Translations under genes and position numbers: made by a program
The notes under the pieces: generated by a model
Database searches by the model: none
What the model was told of the DNA's origin: nothing
Seen by the model: only the letters and a program-made list of their open reading frames with translations
Part shown: piece by piece, positions 1-8,307 of the stretch
Numbering within the stretch: the stretch's first letter is position 1
Layout: the number at the start of each line of letters is the position of its first letter
NCBI GenBank assembly: GCA_003979345.1
Contig: RYVZ01000016.1
Coordinates: 12,010 to 76,009 of the forward strand
Direction of reading: 5' to 3'
Source: Lachnospiraceae bacterium
GTDB taxonomy: Bacteria > Bacillota > Clostridia > Lachnospirales > Lachnospiraceae
DNA: 64,000 nt

Positions 1-292
1 CAAATGTACCTGGCTTATCGTCAACCGGGCGGAGGGAATGCATGACATTTTGATTGATATAGATGGCGTCGCCCTGATTCAGCAGAATCGTATCTTCCCC
101 GATCATGCACTCCATCTGTCCATGTGTAACCACATCAATTTCCAGTTCTTCATGCCAATGCCAACGGACAAAACCCATATAAAGGGTCCGCAGATCGACG
201 TGGTAGATGGCGACCGGATATTCCAGATTGCCGTGTGTCTTTTTTTCTCTCAAGTAATCTTCTGCAGGAAATTCTGTAGTTTTCTTTCTCAT
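1..292 (-). CDS. AraC-type transcriptional regulator, 5' part only
   Basis: The minus strand reads openly from an ATG at 292 to the window edge, giving about 97 residues. The segment WHWHEELEI followed by GEDTILLNQGDAIYI and a histidine-rich turn is the cupin fold found at the N-terminus of AraC/XylS regulators, which usually binds a sugar or other small effector. The C-terminal helix-turn-helix lies outside the window. A GGAG lies about 9 bases before the ATG, which supports this start. The gene is divergent from the subtilisin-like protease. The target genes cannot be seen from here. Confidence 0.82.
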   Translation of the reverse strand, partial: MRKKTTEFPAEDYLREKKTHGNLEYPVAIYHVDLRTLYMGFVRWHWHEELEIDVVTHGQMECMIGEDTILLNQGDAIYINQNVMHSLRPVDDKPGTF

Positions 293-358
293 AAGTTTGA
301 GCTCCAGTCAAGTGTAAACTAGTCAACATGATGTCACGTATTGCGTTCTTTTGCGTTC

Positions 359-387
359 ATTATAGCATGATTTGGGAAGAAGTAACA
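359..387 (-). promoter_or_regulatory. Extended -10 promoter for the AraC-type gene
   Basis: On the minus strand TGCTATAAT (-10 at 359-364) is a perfect -10 box with a TGn extension. The -35 position at 382-387 reads TGTTAC and is weak. It points at the AraC-type gene starting at 292. Confidence 0.5.
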
Positions 388-468
388 GATATCGCGCATA
401 TATTTATTTGAAAAGTGTAGAAACCGGCTGCTGTGAACGAAGTGAGCGGGAACAGGGATTGGAGCGGG

Positions 469-2241
469 ATGGATTCTGGAAAGCTGGATAATTCATTGGA
501 ACTGTCAATGGATATGACCGAAGAAGAACGGGAAAAATCGAAGGATTTGGAAGTCGGATATTCTCCGGGTGAAGGAACATGGGAGCTGATCGTGAAATAT
601 CAGGGAAGCCTCGATGCCGTACGCGCCCTTGGCGGTGTTGTGGAAGAGCTGATTGCCGGATATGCGATCATTACCATACCGCAGGGACAGGTGGATGCGC
701 TTGCCGCCATTCCACAGATCGAGTATGTAGAAAAACCAAAACGGTTATTTTTTCAACTGATTGAGCCGCTTACAGCGTCATGCATTTCACAGGTGCAGCT
801 CAGGGAGCCGTATCTGAGCGGAAAAAATGTGCTGCTTGCCGTGATCGATACCGGGATAGACTATCGGAGCAATCTGTTTCGCAATGCAGATGGCACGACA
901 AGAATTTTGGATTTGTGGGATCAGGTCCTTCTACCTGATGAGGAGAGGGGGTTCCGGCCGCCGGAAGGATTTGCGCAGGGCGTGGAATTTTCAGATCAGC
1001 AGATCAACGAAGCGCTTGCGGCGGGTGATCAGGCGCGTCTGGTTCTTCCAAGCATCGATGTGAGCGGACATGGAACGGCAGTTGCCTCCGTTGCGGCGGG
1101 ATATGCGGAGGAACCTGTGTTCCGCGGTGTTGCAACGCAGAGCCCGCTGCTGATCGTCAGGCTTGGTAATACGCAGGCGGAGGGGTTTCCTAAAACAACG
1201 CAGTTAATGCGCGCCGTGACGTGGTGTCTGCGCAAGGCAGCAGGATATGGGATGCCGCTTTGCATCAATCTAAGTTTTGGGAACACCTATGGGGCGCATA
1301 ACGGGACGTCCCTGTTGGAACGCTTTATGGACAACGCGGCGCAGATCGGCAGGACTGCGATCTGTGTCGGCAGCGGCAACGAGGGGAGCACGGCTGGGCA
1401 TGTGGCACGCACGATCCAGCAGGGAGAACAGCGTACGGAGATCTTAAGTATCGGAAATTATGAGAGTGCGCTTTCGGTGCAGATCTGGCTGAGCCCGATG
1501 GATGTTTATCAGCTTGTGATCATAACGCCGGAGGGAAACCGTGTAACGATCGATGCAGGGGAGCCGGCGGGTACAAGAAAGGTCACGCATGACGGGACGC
1601 AGCTTTTGATCTATGTCGGGGCGGCAAACCCGTATGCGGCGAACAAAGAAATCTATGTGGAAATGCTGCCGGCATACGGAAACAGTTATATTACGCCGGG
1701 CGAGTGGCGGTTTGTTTTTACGGGAGTGCGGACGGCTACCGGAGAGTATGCAATGTATCTGCCCGCTCAGGAAGCGCGCGGGACACAGACTTTTTTCTTA
1801 AATCCGACGCCCCAGCAGACTTATACGATTCCGTCCACTTCGTCGGCGGTTATCACAGTGGGGGCTTATGATTCGTGGAATGAGCGATATGCGGACTTTT
1901 CCGGGCGTGGAAGGTATTATGTAAACACATCGAGCGGCTTGTCGAACTTTGGAAATGTGAAGCCAGACTTAGCTGCGCCGGGGGTAAATCTTTTGGTAAT
2001 GGGACCGGATGACCAGCGCCTTACCGTGTCGGGCACATCCTATGCGACGCCGTTTGTCACGGGGGCCTGCGCGCTGATGATGGAGCAGGGCATTGTCCGC
2101 GGCGTTGATCCGTATTGCTATGGGGAAAAATTGAAAGCGTATCTGCAAAGAGGCGCAAAGCCGATCAGGGGGGAGAGTACTTATCCGAACGACCGTGTCG
2201 GCTGGGGGGCGCTGTGTCTGAGAGATAGTCTGCCGGGCTGA
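469..2241 (+). CDS. Subtilisin-like serine protease (S8 family)
   Basis: A protein of about 590 residues with the complete S8 catalytic triad: Asp near 127 in AVIDTGID, His near 201 in SGHGTAVASV, and Ser near 524 in SGTSYATP. The first 110 residues resemble a propeptide. A long insertion between the His and Ser blocks resembles the Csp-type subtilases of Clostridia, which are larger than secreted subtilisins. No signal peptide is visible, so it probably acts in the cytoplasm or is exported by another route. ATG 469 has GGAG just upstream; the GTG at 433 has no ribosome site. The substrate is unknown; a role in germination-type proteolysis is only a family analogy. Confidence 0.88.
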   Translation: MDSGKLDNSLELSMDMTEEEREKSKDLEVGYSPGEGTWELIVKYQGSLDAVRALGGVVEELIAGYAIITIPQGQVDALAAIPQIEYVEKPKRLFFQLIEPLTASCISQVQLREPYLSGKNVLLAVIDTGIDYRSNLFRNADGTTRILDLWDQVLLPDEERGFRPPEGFAQGVEFSDQQINEALAAGDQARLVLPSIDVSGHGTAVASVAAGYAEEPVFRGVATQSPLLIVRLGNTQAEGFPKTTQLMRAVTWCLRKAAGYGMPLCINLSFGNTYGAHNGTSLLERFMDNAAQIGRTAICVGSGNEGSTAGHVARTIQQGEQRTEILSIGNYESALSVQIWLSPMDVYQLVIITPEGNRVTIDAGEPAGTRKVTHDGTQLLIYVGAANPYAANKEIYVEMLPAYGNSYITPGEWRFVFTGVRTATGEYAMYLPAQEARGTQTFFLNPTPQQTYTIPSTSSAVITVGAYDSWNERYADFSGRGRYYVNTSSGLSNFGNVKPDLAAPGVNLLVMGPDDQRLTVSGTSYATPFVTGACALMMEQGIVRGVDPYCYGEKLKAYLQRGAKPIRGESTYPNDRVGWGALCLRDSLPG

Positions 2242-2274
2242 TGATTGTAGGCTGATTAGAAGGAAGCGGACATT

Positions 2275-2404
2275 TTGAATATTACATTATTCGGATTTAC
2301 TGCAAAAGCATGGCAGGATGAAAATCCTGAATTAGCAAAAAAATAATGTGAGAGCTTTTGCCTCAATTAATGAGCTTACAGTTTTTTTATTCCGTACAGA
2401 TTGA
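2275..2404 (+). pseudogene. Remnant of a KilA-N/RhuM-type phage protein C-terminus
   Basis: The frame opening at 2275 reads NITLFGFTAKAWQDENPELA and stops at 2344 after a run of seven A. One base shift at that run continues as NNVRAFASINELTVF before a stop at 2402. Together these resemble the conserved C-terminal block of KilA-N/ORF6N-type DNA-binding proteins (LFG.TA..W...NP, then R..ASI.EL). No start or N-terminal domain remains. It is best read as a prophage or defence-gene scar left between the protease and the LytTR operon. Confidence 0.5.
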
Positions 2405-2429
2405 CAACCTTTCCAAAGAAAAATAAGAT
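2401..2429 (+). promoter_or_regulatory. Promoter for the LytTR-GHKL operon
   Basis: TTGACA at 2401-2406, a 17-base spacer, and TAAGAT at 2424-2429, about 65 bases before the response-regulator ATG. The -35 overlaps the end of the KilA-N remnant. Confidence 0.5.
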
Positions 2430-2494
2430 ATAGGAAGACATTTTAACAGACCGGGACAGGTACGCAAAGATACGGCAGGGTAGGAGATGACGGG

Positions 2495-3193
2495 ATGCGG
2501 ATAGCAATTTGTGATGATGATGCGGTATTTACAGATAAATTGCAGCGGCTTGTGGAGCAGGGACTGAAAGAGCGGGGAGATGAACCGGAGATTACGGTCT
2601 ATCACGGGGGAGCCGCGTTTTTGGCAAAGCAGCCTGTATGCGACGCGGTGTTTCTTGATATTGACATGCCCGAAATCAGCGGTTTTGAACTTGCCGGACA
2701 GGTCGGGGAGACGCCCATCCTGTTTGTTTCACGTCATGACGAGTTGGTGTATTCTTCGCTGAGATTCCGCCCGTTCCGGTTTATCAGGAAATCGCGTCTT
2801 GAAGAAGAACTTCCCGAAAGTCTGGACGCACTGAACAGGACGTACTTAAAACGGAATGAGGGAAAGAAGCTTTCGTTTCAGGCAAAAACGGGGGAAGTGT
2901 TTCTGGATACCGCGGAGATTGAATATATCGAGATTTACGGGCACTGGCTTCAGGTGCATGTGAGCGGGGGCAAAGACATTATGTGCTACGGAAGCCTTTC
3001 AGACCTTGAACAGCGGCTCTCATCGTTTGGATTTGTCCGCACGCATAAGAGCTATCTTGTAAATTGTAAATATATATACGCCATAGAAAAAGGACAGGTC
3101 GTTATGGATGACGGAACGGGAATCTTGTTAAGCCGTTATAAAACGGAGGAAGTTCGAAAAACATTTCGGGAATATATGAGGAGTGAAGTGTGA
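2495..3193 (+). CDS. LytTR-family response regulator
   Basis: A 232-residue AgrA-like regulator. The receiver domain (about 1-115) has the acidic pair Asp8/Asp9 and phosphoacceptor Asp55 in FLDIDMP. The LytTR DNA-binding domain (about 130-230) has the typical IEYIEIYGHWLQVH strand and the RTHKSYLVN block. It sits directly before, and probably overlaps translationally with, a GHKL histidine kinase, so the two form a two-component system of the quorum or peptide-sensing type. No peptide-precursor gene is evident beside it, so the signal is unknown. Confidence 0.92.
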   Translation: MRIAICDDDAVFTDKLQRLVEQGLKERGDEPEITVYHGGAAFLAKQPVCDAVFLDIDMPEISGFELAGQVGETPILFVSRHDELVYSSLRFRPFRFIRKSRLEEELPESLDALNRTYLKRNEGKKLSFQAKTGEVFLDTAEIEYIEIYGHWLQVHVSGGKDIMCYGSLSDLEQRLSSFGFVRTHKSYLVNCKYIYAIEKGQVVMDDGTGILLSRYKTEEVRKTFREYMRSEV

Positions 3194-3239
3194 AAGGCGA
3201 AAAGATTTTCTAAGCCTACACGGCGGAATGAGAGTGATT

Positions 3240-4523
3240 ATGAGTTTTCTGGAATATGTTATGGAATTGGCGGCGAGCATCACGGAATGTCTGGTCATTG
3301 TGCGGCTTTGTAACGAGTCTCTCACAATGAAAACGCAGAAGCTGCGATGGCTGAAATCGTTACTATATTTTTTACTACTACTGTCAACAAATATTCTGTT
3401 CGGGCAGCGGATAGAAAACCTTGCGCTCGTGCTGCTCTTTCTGATAACGGGAGGATATCTGCTGCTGTTTTTTGAGGGGAAACTGTACGAAAAACTGCTG
3501 ATCACGATCTTTCCGGTCATTACGATCCTGCCTATCAATCTGTTGCTGATGAATATGCTGCGCGTCATGTCGGGCTGTTATTTCAAAGAGGTCATTCTGC
3601 CGGGAGGGAGTCTGCGCATTCCAATATTGGTGTTCAGCAAGCTGGCGTTCTTTTTTGTATGTGAAATGCTGATCCATGTGAGGCGAAAGGGACGCTATCA
3701 TTTAGATGGCATTCAGTGGCTGATCCAGTTTTCCTGTCTTGCGATCACCTTTCTGATCAGTTGGTTTCTATGGCAGATTTCGGTTGACGAGCACGCAGTC
3801 ACGTCTCTTTTCGGAGTGAGTATCTTGATTGTCGTGCTGAATATGCTGTTTTATCTGATCATGGGAAAAATGCACCGTGACAGTATGGTGAAAGAGGAAT
3901 ACCGTATATCAAAAATCAACCTGGCTGCGCAGGAGCGGTTTGTTGATGAGGCCAGGGAGCGGTATACGGAGATCAGGACACTGCGGCATGATATGCGGCA
4001 TTATCTGACAACGGCGGCGGAGCTGCTGTCGGAAGAGAAACCGGAAGAGGCAAAGACCTACATTGAGACACTCTTAAAAGAAAAAGTGGACAGGGCGGCT
4101 CCGGGAGTCGATACCGGCAATGTGGTCATTGATTCTGTCGTGAACAGCAGGATCGCCGTTTGCGCAAAACGCGGCATCCGGATGAAATGCATGATCGATT
4201 CGCAGTTCGGCGGCGTCAGCGATATGGACTTAAGCATCGTACTTTCCAATGCGCTCGACAATGCGATCAACGGTTGTGCGGGCGCGGACGAGCCGGAGGT
4301 CAGCCTGACGGTCGGCAGCAGGAAAGCATTCACGCAGGTGGTTGTGAAAAACACGATCGCAGGATCCGTTCTGTCAAGGAACCCGGGACTGGAAACCGAC
4401 AAGGAGGATAAGACGGTTCACGGCTTTGGTATCGCATCCATGAGAAAAATCGCGGAAAAATACGGGGGAAGCGTGGAACTCTGGGAGGAGAACAGGTCTT
4501 TTGTTGTCGAAATATGGCTGTAG
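3240..4523 (+). CDS. GHKL-type sensor histidine kinase (AgrC-like)
   Basis: The N-terminal half holds about six hydrophobic segments. The kinase part has the phosphoacceptor H in TLRHDMRHYL, an N-box SNALDNAINGC and a G-box HGFGIASM, the GHKL pattern of AgrC/CitA-like sensors. Partner of the upstream LytTR regulator. A GTG at 3183 overlaps the upstream gene but has no room for a ribosome site; the ATG at 3240, with GAGAG about five bases before it, fits better and puts the first membrane helix at the N-terminus. ATG 3228 is also possible. Confidence 0.9.
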   Translation: MSFLEYVMELAASITECLVIVRLCNESLTMKTQKLRWLKSLLYFLLLLSTNILFGQRIENLALVLLFLITGGYLLLFFEGKLYEKLLITIFPVITILPINLLLMNMLRVMSGCYFKEVILPGGSLRIPILVFSKLAFFFVCEMLIHVRRKGRYHLDGIQWLIQFSCLAITFLISWFLWQISVDEHAVTSLFGVSILIVVLNMLFYLIMGKMHRDSMVKEEYRISKINLAAQERFVDEARERYTEIRTLRHDMRHYLTTAAELLSEEKPEEAKTYIETLLKEKVDRAAPGVDTGNVVIDSVVNSRIAVCAKRGIRMKCMIDSQFGGVSDMDLSIVLSNALDNAINGCAGADEPEVSLTVGSRKAFTQVVVKNTIAGSVLSRNPGLETDKEDKTVHGFGIASMRKIAEKYGGSVELWEENRSFVVEIWL

Positions 4524-4566
4524 AAATGTGCCGTTTATGCTGAAATAGAACCTTTTATGCGAAAAA

Positions 4567-4596
4567 CTGGCAAATTCGGGGGTGCTTATCTATAAT
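4567..4596 (+). promoter_or_regulatory. Promoter for the solute-binding lipoprotein
   Basis: CTGGCA, an 18-base gap and a perfect TATAAT at 4591-4596. It leaves a leader of about 40 bases before the ATG at 4643. Confidence 0.5.
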
Positions 4597-4642
4597 GAAA
4601 AGTGCATTTTTACGAGTTTATCATTTTTTTCGGAGGGAAATC

Positions 4643-5893
4643 ATGCGGCGCAAGGGTATCAAAACCATCCTGATTGCAGCGGTTTTTGTCGTAACGGCAG
4701 TCTGTATGCCGGGATGCGCAGGAAATGAAAAGAAGGAGCTTCCGGTCGTGAAGCTTTCTGTCTGGTGGAGCGACGAGGAAGACCGGGAACTCATTGACCG
4801 GAAAATAGAGGCGTTTCAGGTGGAATATGCCGATGAAGCGGTATTTGAGATCATGGTCAGCAAAGAGAACGTATTGAATGTGCGGGAGACCGTGCTGAAT
4901 AATGTCCATACGGCGGCGGACGTGTATATGTTTGCGGACGATCAGTTTGATACGCTCAGGCAGGGAGGCGCGCTGCAGGAGATTACCGTAAACGCGCAGG
5001 CAGTCATCGACGCGAACGGAGGGGCGGAGAACGGGGCATGTCAGGCGGCAATGTACGACGGAAAACTGTATGCCTATCCGATTGCGTCTGGGAACGGCTA
5101 TTTTCTATACTACAATACCGCATATTTTACGGAGCAGGATATTGAAAGCTTTGACAGAATGTTGGAAATATGCGCCGAAAACGGAAAAAAGATGACGATG
5201 GATTATTCCAGCGGCTGGTATATCTATTCTTTTTTTGACGGAGCGGGATTGGAACTGGGGTTGAGTGCGGACGGTGTGACAAATGAATGTAATTGGAATG
5301 CCGTCGATACAAAGTATACGGGCGTTGACGTTGCCGAGGCGATGCTGGCGATCGCACAGCATGAAGGCTTTATCAGTGTGGACGATCTAAGCTTCTTAAA
5401 CGGTGTCAGAAGCGGGACGATCATCGCGGGCATCAACGGTCCTTGGAATGCGGAGGCTGTAAAAGATGCATGGGGGGATGATTTCGGCGCGGCAAAGCTT
5501 CCATGTTATACGGTTGCGGGTGACAGCGTGCAGATGAGCAGCTTTTCAGGGTATAAACTAATCGGTGTGAATCCCTATTCGGAACATGTCGATTGGGCGA
5601 TGAGACTGGCGGAATGCCTGTCCGATGAGGAAATGCAGCTTGAACGGTTTGCATCGATCGGGGAGTGTCCTTCCAATATGAATGCGGCGTTATCCGAAGC
5701 GGTTCAGGCGTCTCCCGTAGTGGCAGCGCTGTCGGAGCAGTCGCAGTTTGCAAATGTGCAGCATATTTCGGATGCGTTCTGGACCCCGTCTTATATATTC
5801 GGGATCACCATAGCGGGGGGAAATCCGGATCATACGGATCTGCAGACATTACTAGATAATATGACAAATGACATTACGAAAGACTCCCGCTGA
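4643..5893 (+). CDS. Extracellular solute-binding lipoprotein (ABC sugar-binding type)
   Basis: A 416-residue protein with a positively charged N-terminus, a hydrophobic stretch and a lipobox-like MPGC, so it should be anchored to the outer face of the membrane. The start of the mature region (VKLSVWWSDEEDRELIDRKI) and the later AGINGPWNA segment are typical of family 1 carbohydrate-binding proteins. CGGAGGGAAATC immediately before 4643 fixes the start over an upstream in-frame ATG at 4595. No permease or ATPase gene adjoins it. Its own promoter and terminator isolate it, which suggests a sensing role or use of a distant transporter. Confidence 0.85.
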   Translation: MRRKGIKTILIAAVFVVTAVCMPGCAGNEKKELPVVKLSVWWSDEEDRELIDRKIEAFQVEYADEAVFEIMVSKENVLNVRETVLNNVHTAADVYMFADDQFDTLRQGGALQEITVNAQAVIDANGGAENGACQAAMYDGKLYAYPIASGNGYFLYYNTAYFTEQDIESFDRMLEICAENGKKMTMDYSSGWYIYSFFDGAGLELGLSADGVTNECNWNAVDTKYTGVDVAEAMLAIAQHEGFISVDDLSFLNGVRSGTIIAGINGPWNAEAVKDAWGDDFGAAKLPCYTVAGDSVQMSSFSGYKLIGVNPYSEHVDWAMRLAECLSDEEMQLERFASIGECPSNMNAALSEAVQASPVVAALSEQSQFANVQHISDAFWTPSYIFGITIAGGNPDHTDLQTLLDNMTNDITKDSR

Positions 5894-5907
5894 CACGGGA
5901 GTCTTTT
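5882..5907 (+). terminator. Rho-independent terminator overlapping a stop codon
   Basis: GACTCCCG (5882-5889) pairs with CGGGAGTC (5896-5903), followed by TTTT. The stop codon of the solute-binding lipoprotein (TGA, 5891-5893) lies inside the loop. Confidence 0.8.
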
Positions 5908-5971
5908 ACAGCCGGCCGGATAAGAAGGTGTCCGTAGTATACAGGGTGGTGAAAGGGGCAGGAGAATACGC

Positions 5972-7321
5972 ATGAAACTCATCAAACGAATTCCGTTCCA
6001 AATGTTTGTGCTGAATCTGATCGCAGGGATCGTATGCATTTCGGGCATGCTGATCATGCGGTACAATCTGAACGAAATTGCGGACAGTTACGAACAGAAG
6101 ATTGAAAAGAGCATTAACGACCGTTTGGATATGGCCGAAGTGTGCAGGCAGATGAACCGGCATCATATGATCGTTTCGTGGCATACGCTGGCGGATACCG
6201 ATGAAGCGAGGCAGTCCTATGCGGAAGAAGCGGCAGTTTTGAAAGAAACGATCATGAACAAACTGGATGAAATGAAGGAGACGGTATCCTCCAATGAGAA
6301 AGAGAGCCTGTTCCATGCCGTGTATTCCAACACGATCAGCTATTTCAGCAATGCTGAGAATGTATTTCAGATGAGTACGGAGGGAAGCAGCGCAACGGCG
6401 ACATATTATGTGAACTCATATCTGGCAGAGTTTATCGATGAAATATCAGAAGATATTGATTTGGTGGACGACTATCTTGCCGGGGAGATGAGCGCGGCGG
6501 AAAAGAAAATGGAGCGCAGCATTCAGATTGCAGAAGTGAGCGAGGCGGTATGTATTATATGTATCTGTGTCGTCATGGCAGTCTGCATGGCGATGTGTAT
6601 CGGTATTACGTCCAAGCTGGAGAAATATAAAAATCAGCTTGAGGAGGAAAACGAACGCAAAACACAGGCGCTGATCGAACATAATGAGAGAATGCTGCTT
6701 CTTCAGGAGAATACGATCATCGGCATGGCGAACCTGATCGAGAACCGGGATAATGATACCGGAGAACATGTCAAGCGAACGAGCCGGTATGTGGAGCTTT
6801 TGACACGTGCGGCGCGAAAGGCGGGTTACTGCGCAGAGTGCCTGACCGACGACTACGCCGAGCTGCTTGTCAAGGCCGCGCCTATGCATGATATCGGCAA
6901 GATCGCGGTTTCGGATGCGATCCTCCAGAAGCCCGGACGTCTCACGCCCGAAGAATTTGACGCCATGAAAGAGCACACAACGGCGGGAGGACATATTATC
7001 ACGGAGGTCATGGGCGGCATTGAGGAAAAAGAGTATATCGACATTGCCGTGCAAATTGCCGAAGGGCACCATGAGAAATGGGACGGAAGCGGCTATCCGA
7101 AAGGAATCAAAGGGAAGGAGATTCCTTTGTGCGCCCGTATTATGGCAGTTGCGGACGTGTTTGACGCTTTAGTATCGAAGCGCTGCTATAAGGAGGCAAT
7201 GCCTGTCGAAAAAGCGTTTTCGATCATTGAGGAATCCGGCGGCAGCCATTTTGACCCGAATCTTTCTCTGCTGTTTTGCAGTATCAGGGACGAAGTGACC
7301 GAGGTGCTGAACGAGTTCTAA
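5972..7321 (+). CDS. Membrane HD-GYP domain protein (putative c-di-GMP phosphodiesterase)
   Basis: A 449-residue protein. One membrane helix near 8-30, an extracytoplasmic helical bundle (about 31-190, like a chemoreceptor four-helix sensor), a second helix near 192-212, then a coiled linker and an HD-GYP domain from about 245. The metal site MHDIGK (His306/Asp307) and HHEKWDGSGYP (366-376) are intact, so hydrolysis of cyclic di-GMP or a related dinucleotide is expected from the family. It follows the orphan solute-binding lipoprotein, whose bound ligand could plausibly be sensed by the external bundle; that link is inference. Confidence 0.9.
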   Translation: MKLIKRIPFQMFVLNLIAGIVCISGMLIMRYNLNEIADSYEQKIEKSINDRLDMAEVCRQMNRHHMIVSWHTLADTDEARQSYAEEAAVLKETIMNKLDEMKETVSSNEKESLFHAVYSNTISYFSNAENVFQMSTEGSSATATYYVNSYLAEFIDEISEDIDLVDDYLAGEMSAAEKKMERSIQIAEVSEAVCIICICVVMAVCMAMCIGITSKLEKYKNQLEEENERKTQALIEHNERMLLLQENTIIGMANLIENRDNDTGEHVKRTSRYVELLTRAARKAGYCAECLTDDYAELLVKAAPMHDIGKIAVSDAILQKPGRLTPEEFDAMKEHTTAGGHIITEVMGGIEEKEYIDIAVQIAEGHHEKWDGSGYPKGIKGKEIPLCARIMAVADVFDALVSKRCYKEAMPVEKAFSIIEESGGSHFDPNLSLLFCSIRDEVTEVLNEF

Positions 7322-7361
7322 GATATAGTTAACAGAAGTGAAAAAACTAAATGTATACATG

Positions 7362-7389
7362 TTGACATGTAAAAGAAAAGTGATATACT
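7362..7389 (+). promoter_or_regulatory. Strong promoter of a decayed small gene
   Basis: TTGACA (7362-7367), a 16-base spacer and TATACT (7384-7389) preceded by TGA, an extended -10. The ATG at 7394 lies too close to the -10 to serve as a start. Confidence 0.65.
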
Positions 7390-7429
7390 ACAAATGGAAA
7401 AAGATAATGGGGGCTGGGAGATAAAAGAA

Positions 7430-7754
7430 ATCAGAAAAATAACTGTGGCTATTATTTTATCATTGCTAATATTGATATCTAGGGTAGGATATGATGTTTC
7501 TGCACAAGGGTATGATAATGTGGAGAAATATGGCAATGAAATAGCTGAATCTTCTATGAATGGAATTGTTAGCTATTCAGGGATTAATTTGCCGACGTGC
7601 TATAGACCGGGTGACACGCTTGGGTGAACAAATTGGCCTTCTTTAACAGCAGCAAAAAATTATTACGGTTGGGGTTTTACATACTATTCCTGCGCTGGGG
7701 GGTTCGCCATATACTCATTATTATTGCTTTAGTGATGGATCAAAAATGTTTTAG
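7430..7754 (+). pseudogene. Decayed gene for a small secreted cysteine-containing protein
   Basis: A signal-peptide-like stretch (RKITVAIILSLLILIS...VSAQ) begins where an ATG would be expected, nine bases after GGGAG, but the codon at 7430 is ATC. The frame then meets TGA at 7625. Reading on in the same frame gives WPSLTAAKNYYGWGFTYYSC, and a one-base shift at a G-run near 7700 continues as SPYTHYYCFSDGSKMF to a TAG at 7752. The stop overlaps the ribosome site of the next gene. I read this as one secreted protein of about 105 residues with three lesions. It is more AT-rich than its neighbours. The family is not recognised. Confidence 0.5.
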
Positions 7755-7765
7755 GAGTATTATAA

Positions 7766-8140
7766 ATGATAGAAAATCAACATTTTCCCAAAATGGAAGC
7801 ATTTGTAAAACAAGCAGAAGAACTTGTGAAATCCGATCCGGATGCAGAGCAGGCTGTTGTAATGTGGACAGAAAGAGGGAACCGGTTTCATTTGGTAAAT
7901 CACGATATCATATCAGGCAATACATACGAGGAAAGTGCTTTTATAAAGACACTCACGGAGCATGGTGATACGAAGATCCGGTATGTCGTCTGTATGTGGA
8001 AGGATCTCACAATTGACATGATATCCCATCATTTACTTGAATCGCTGATCAGACTGGATTCTGCAAATAAAGAAACGGAGATTATTCTTAAAACCGCAGA
8101 AGGACTTCGGACAAAATCATTTGCGGTCTGTCTGCCATGA
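7766..8140 (+). CDS. Hypothetical protein, 124 aa
   Basis: A soluble, mixed alpha/beta-looking protein of 124 residues with no signal peptide and no motif I recognise. AGGAG at 7753-7757 gives a good start. It directly follows the decayed secreted-peptide gene and appears to share its promoter, so it could once have served that product, for example as a partner or immunity-like protein; nothing in its own sequence shows this. A bidirectional terminator follows. Confidence 0.6.
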   Translation: MIENQHFPKMEAFVKQAEELVKSDPDAEQAVVMWTERGNRFHLVNHDIISGNTYEESAFIKTLTEHGDTKIRYVVCMWKDLTIDMISHHLLESLIRLDSANKETEIILKTAEGLRTKSFAVCLP

Positions 8141-8220
8141 CAGCAGGTACCTCCTGATATGCGTGAAAGGCAGCAAAAATAGCAAAACAGCATGATTATA
8201 TAATAAAGATGAAACATATG

Positions 8221-8262
8221 AAAAAAGAATGCCTGATGCAAATGTCAGGCATTCTTTTTTTA
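8221..8262. terminator. Bidirectional terminator between convergent genes
   Basis: GAATGCCTGA (8227-8236) pairs with TCAGGCATTC (8245-8254), flanked by six A on the left and seven T on the right, so it can work for the 124-aa gene and for the GH43 gene coming from the other side. Confidence 0.85.
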
Positions 8263-8307
8263 CAGTTTTGTATAAACGTGTTAAAACCGTGCTGCGTCAT
8301 ATGAAGG

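Noticed and set aside
7394..7627. Start at ATG 7394 for the secreted peptide
   Set aside because: The ATG is only five bases after the -10 box, so it would fall before or at the transcript start; the ribosome site points to codon 7430, which is ATC.
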